Below, piece by piece: positions 5,414-5,733 of a stretch of DNA of 5,733 nucleotides. The notes under the pieces were generated by a model, which was not told the origin of the DNA, ran no database searches, and was given only the letters and a program-made list of their open reading frames with translations. Numbering within the stretch: position 1 is the first letter of the stretch; each line of letters starts with the position of its first letter. Origin of the DNA: a bacterium. GTDB lineage: Bacteria > Omnitrophota > Gorgyraeia > Gygaellales > UBA12090. Location of the stretch: positions 1 through 5,733 of the forward strand of contig SCPY01000250.1 of assembly GCA_004299495.1 (NCBI GenBank), given 5' to 3'. Both the position numbers and the translations under genes were made by a program.

Positions 5414-5733
5414 ATGAACAAATTAACCTTAAAAGATGCTGATCTGAAAGGGAAGAATGTCTTAGTCCGCTGCGACTTTAATGTCCCGCAGGACGACGGA
5501 CTTAATATCACAGACGATACGCGTATCCGCGCTTCGCTTCCCACAATAAAATATATCCTGGGCAAAAACCCAAAAAAGCTTATCTTAATGAGCCATCTGG
5601 GGAGGCCGGACGGTAAGGCGGTGGCAAAATACAGCCTTAAGCCGGTGGCCCAAAGGTTAAGAGAGCTTTTGGGTGAAGAGGTGAGGATGTTGAGCGATTG
5701 CGCCGGTGAGCCCATCCGGAAAGAAATAGAGAT
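5414..5733 (+). CDS. pgk: Phosphoglycerate kinase, 3'-truncated by window
   Basis: Catalyses phosphate transfer from 1,3-bisphosphoglycerate to ADP, the first ATP-yielding step of lower glycolysis, in the cytoplasm. Only the first 106 codons of roughly 390-400 are present; the frame is open at the window end. The N-terminus M-N-K-L-T-L-K-D-A-D-L-K-G-K is typical. The signature V-R-C-D-F-N-V-P (residues 18-25) carries Cys where Val is more common. The substrate-binding segments T-D-D-T-R-I-R-A-S-L-P-T-I and S-H-L-G-R-P-D-G are complete. The nucleotide-binding C-terminal domain is beyond the window. No clear Shine-Dalgarno precedes the ATG; the 30-nt A-rich leader (5384-5413) instead contains CACCTC. 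Close spacing to gap suggests a gap-pgk operon. Confidence 0.97.
   Translation, partial: MNKLTLKDADLKGKNVLVRCDFNVPQDDGLNITDDTRIRASLPTIKYILGKNPKKLILMSHLGRPDGKAVAKYSLKPVAQRLRELLGEEVRMLSDCAGEPIRKEIE

Noticed and set aside
5380..5715. 111-codon - strand frame opposite the start of pgk
   Set aside because: It overlaps the conserved pgk N-terminus and shows no family similarity.

Overview
The window is a compact stretch of a bacterial chromosome with five protein-coding genes, all on the + strand: priA (3' part), fmt, two tandem galT-family genes, gap, and pgk (5' part). PriA, Fmt and a classical phosphorylating GAPDH show it is bacterial. Moderate GC content, very short spacers and gene order hint at an uncultured lineage, perhaps PVC/Omnitrophota-like, but this is a low-confidence impression because the window holds no phylogenetic marker I can place without a search. 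I see no mobile element, CRISPR array, tRNA or rRNA, and no stretch above 300 bases lacks a gene.

Layout. Positions 1-2301 form a replication-restart/translation-initiation block: the last 451 codons of priA, then after 6 nt fmt, the methionyl-tRNA formyltransferase. A 44-nt spacer (2302-2345) holds a weak A/T hairpin and a good extended -10 promoter (TGCTATAAT) placed so close to the next ATG that the mRNA would be almost leaderless. Positions 2346-4355 are two galT paralogues joined stop-to-start (TAAATG). Positions 4370-5383 are gap with a textbook Shine-Dalgarno, and from 5414 pgk runs off the window. The promoter and spacing suggest a galT1-galT2-gap-pgk operon. It would link nucleotidyl transfer between UDP-glucose and galactose 1-phosphate (feeding glucose 1-phosphate to glycolysis) with the two consecutive steps that make 1,3-bisphosphoglycerate and then ATP.

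Two proteins look like degenerate members of enzyme families while keeping their structural metal sites. The PriA has lost the helicase signatures II, III, V and VI but keeps all eight zinc cysteines, so it resembles the helicase-dead PriA proteins known from Deinococcus and actinobacteria. The first GalT has Arg in place of the nucleophilic His of the H-x-H-x-Q motif but keeps the C-x-x-C/His zinc ligands and the C-terminal segment that in E. coli GalT reaches into the partner subunit. It sits directly before a GalT with an intact H-P-H-T-Q. An active/inactive GalT pair, possibly a heterodimer, is the most interesting hypothesis here.
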